A DNA stretch of 14,588 nt from UBA1447 sp964612185. GTDB lineage: Bacteria > Bacillota > Clostridia > Oscillospirales > Acutalibacteraceae. The stretch's first letter is position 1. Every line of letters begins with the position of its first letter. The position numbers were made by a program, and so were the translations under genes. The DNA lies in NCBI GenBank assembly GCA_964612185.1, contig CAZTCR010000057.1, forward strand, positions 1-14,588, in the 5' to 3' direction. The notes beneath the pieces are model-generated. The model was not told where the DNA came from. It worked only from the letters and a program-made list of their open reading frames with translations, and searched no databases. Below, in pieces: positions 14,516 to 14,588 of the stretch.

Positions 14516-14588
14516 CAATCCCACCACCGCCCTGGCGGTCCCCCTTGTATGATATAGTCAAGACTAAATCATACACCTTTTAGTAGGT
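14516..14588 (+). repeat. Dispersed hairpin repeat, right copy (partial)
   Basis: The first 20 bases (14516-14535) equal 10561-10580. The next 54 bases (14535-14588) equal the reverse complement of 2-55. A CCGCC/GGCGG mini-hairpin at 14527-14538 corresponds to the expanded 9-bp hairpin of the middle copy and the reduced loop of the left copy. The imperfect palindrome lies at 14547-14574. The copy runs off the window end and begins 48 bp upstream of the flavoprotein start codon. Confidence 0.82.

Overview
The window looks like chromosomal DNA from an uncultured anaerobic Firmicute, probably class Clostridia. The evidence is strong GGAGG-type ribosome binding sites before nearly every gene, near-consensus sigma-A promoters, a YerB-type DUF3048 protein, a BspA-type leucine-rich-repeat surface protein, and a flavoprotein with the compact Cys cluster of anaerobe iron-sulfur flavoproteins. 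No rRNA, tRNA, CRISPR array or transposase gene was seen. The organism call is inference from gene content only.

Layout, left to right. Positions 2-71 hold one copy of a dispersed hairpin repeat. serC (phosphoserine aminotransferase, minus strand) follows at 82-1161. It is divergent from a DUF3048/YerB-like membrane-anchored protein (plus strand, 1432-2547). Their shared 270-bp spacer carries a promoter for each gene and a perfect 20-bp palindrome. A strong terminator closes the DUF3048 gene. Next comes a secreted CUB-like/BspA-LRR/Ig-like protein (minus, 2704-4914) with its own consensus promoter and a leader of about 120 nt.

From 5195 to 14467 eight genes lie in series on the minus strand and read toward a strong terminator at 5151-5179. 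In transcription order they are: an iron-sulfur flavoprotein-like flavodoxin reductase, a thiamine-diphosphate (ThDP) enzyme of the acetolactate synthase/IolD superfamily, a Gfo/Idh/MocA oxidoreductase, an RpiB/LacAB-type sugar-phosphate isomerase, a secreted GH67N-like/DUF4838 protein, a secreted beta-propeller-like protein, a GNAT acetyltransferase and a Cys-type sulfatase. Gaps are 14-43 nt except for a 271-nt spacer between the oxidoreductase and isomerase genes. That spacer holds a MITE-like block of five perfect hairpins and a heptamer tandem repeat.

Taken together, the eight genes read as part of a carbohydrate-catabolic locus. Secreted glycan-facing proteins and a sulfatase would deal with a sulfated glycan or sulfated sugar. 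The cytoplasmic oxidoreductase, isomerase and ThDP enzyme would process the released sugar acid or cyclitol. No transporter, regulator or sulfatase-maturing enzyme lies in the window, so the locus is probably incomplete and its substrate cannot be fixed from sequence alone.

Both window ends lie in inverted copies of the same repeat (54 bp identical). This is what a metagenomic contig broken at a high-copy repeat would look like, though a real inverted pair flanking the locus cannot be excluded.
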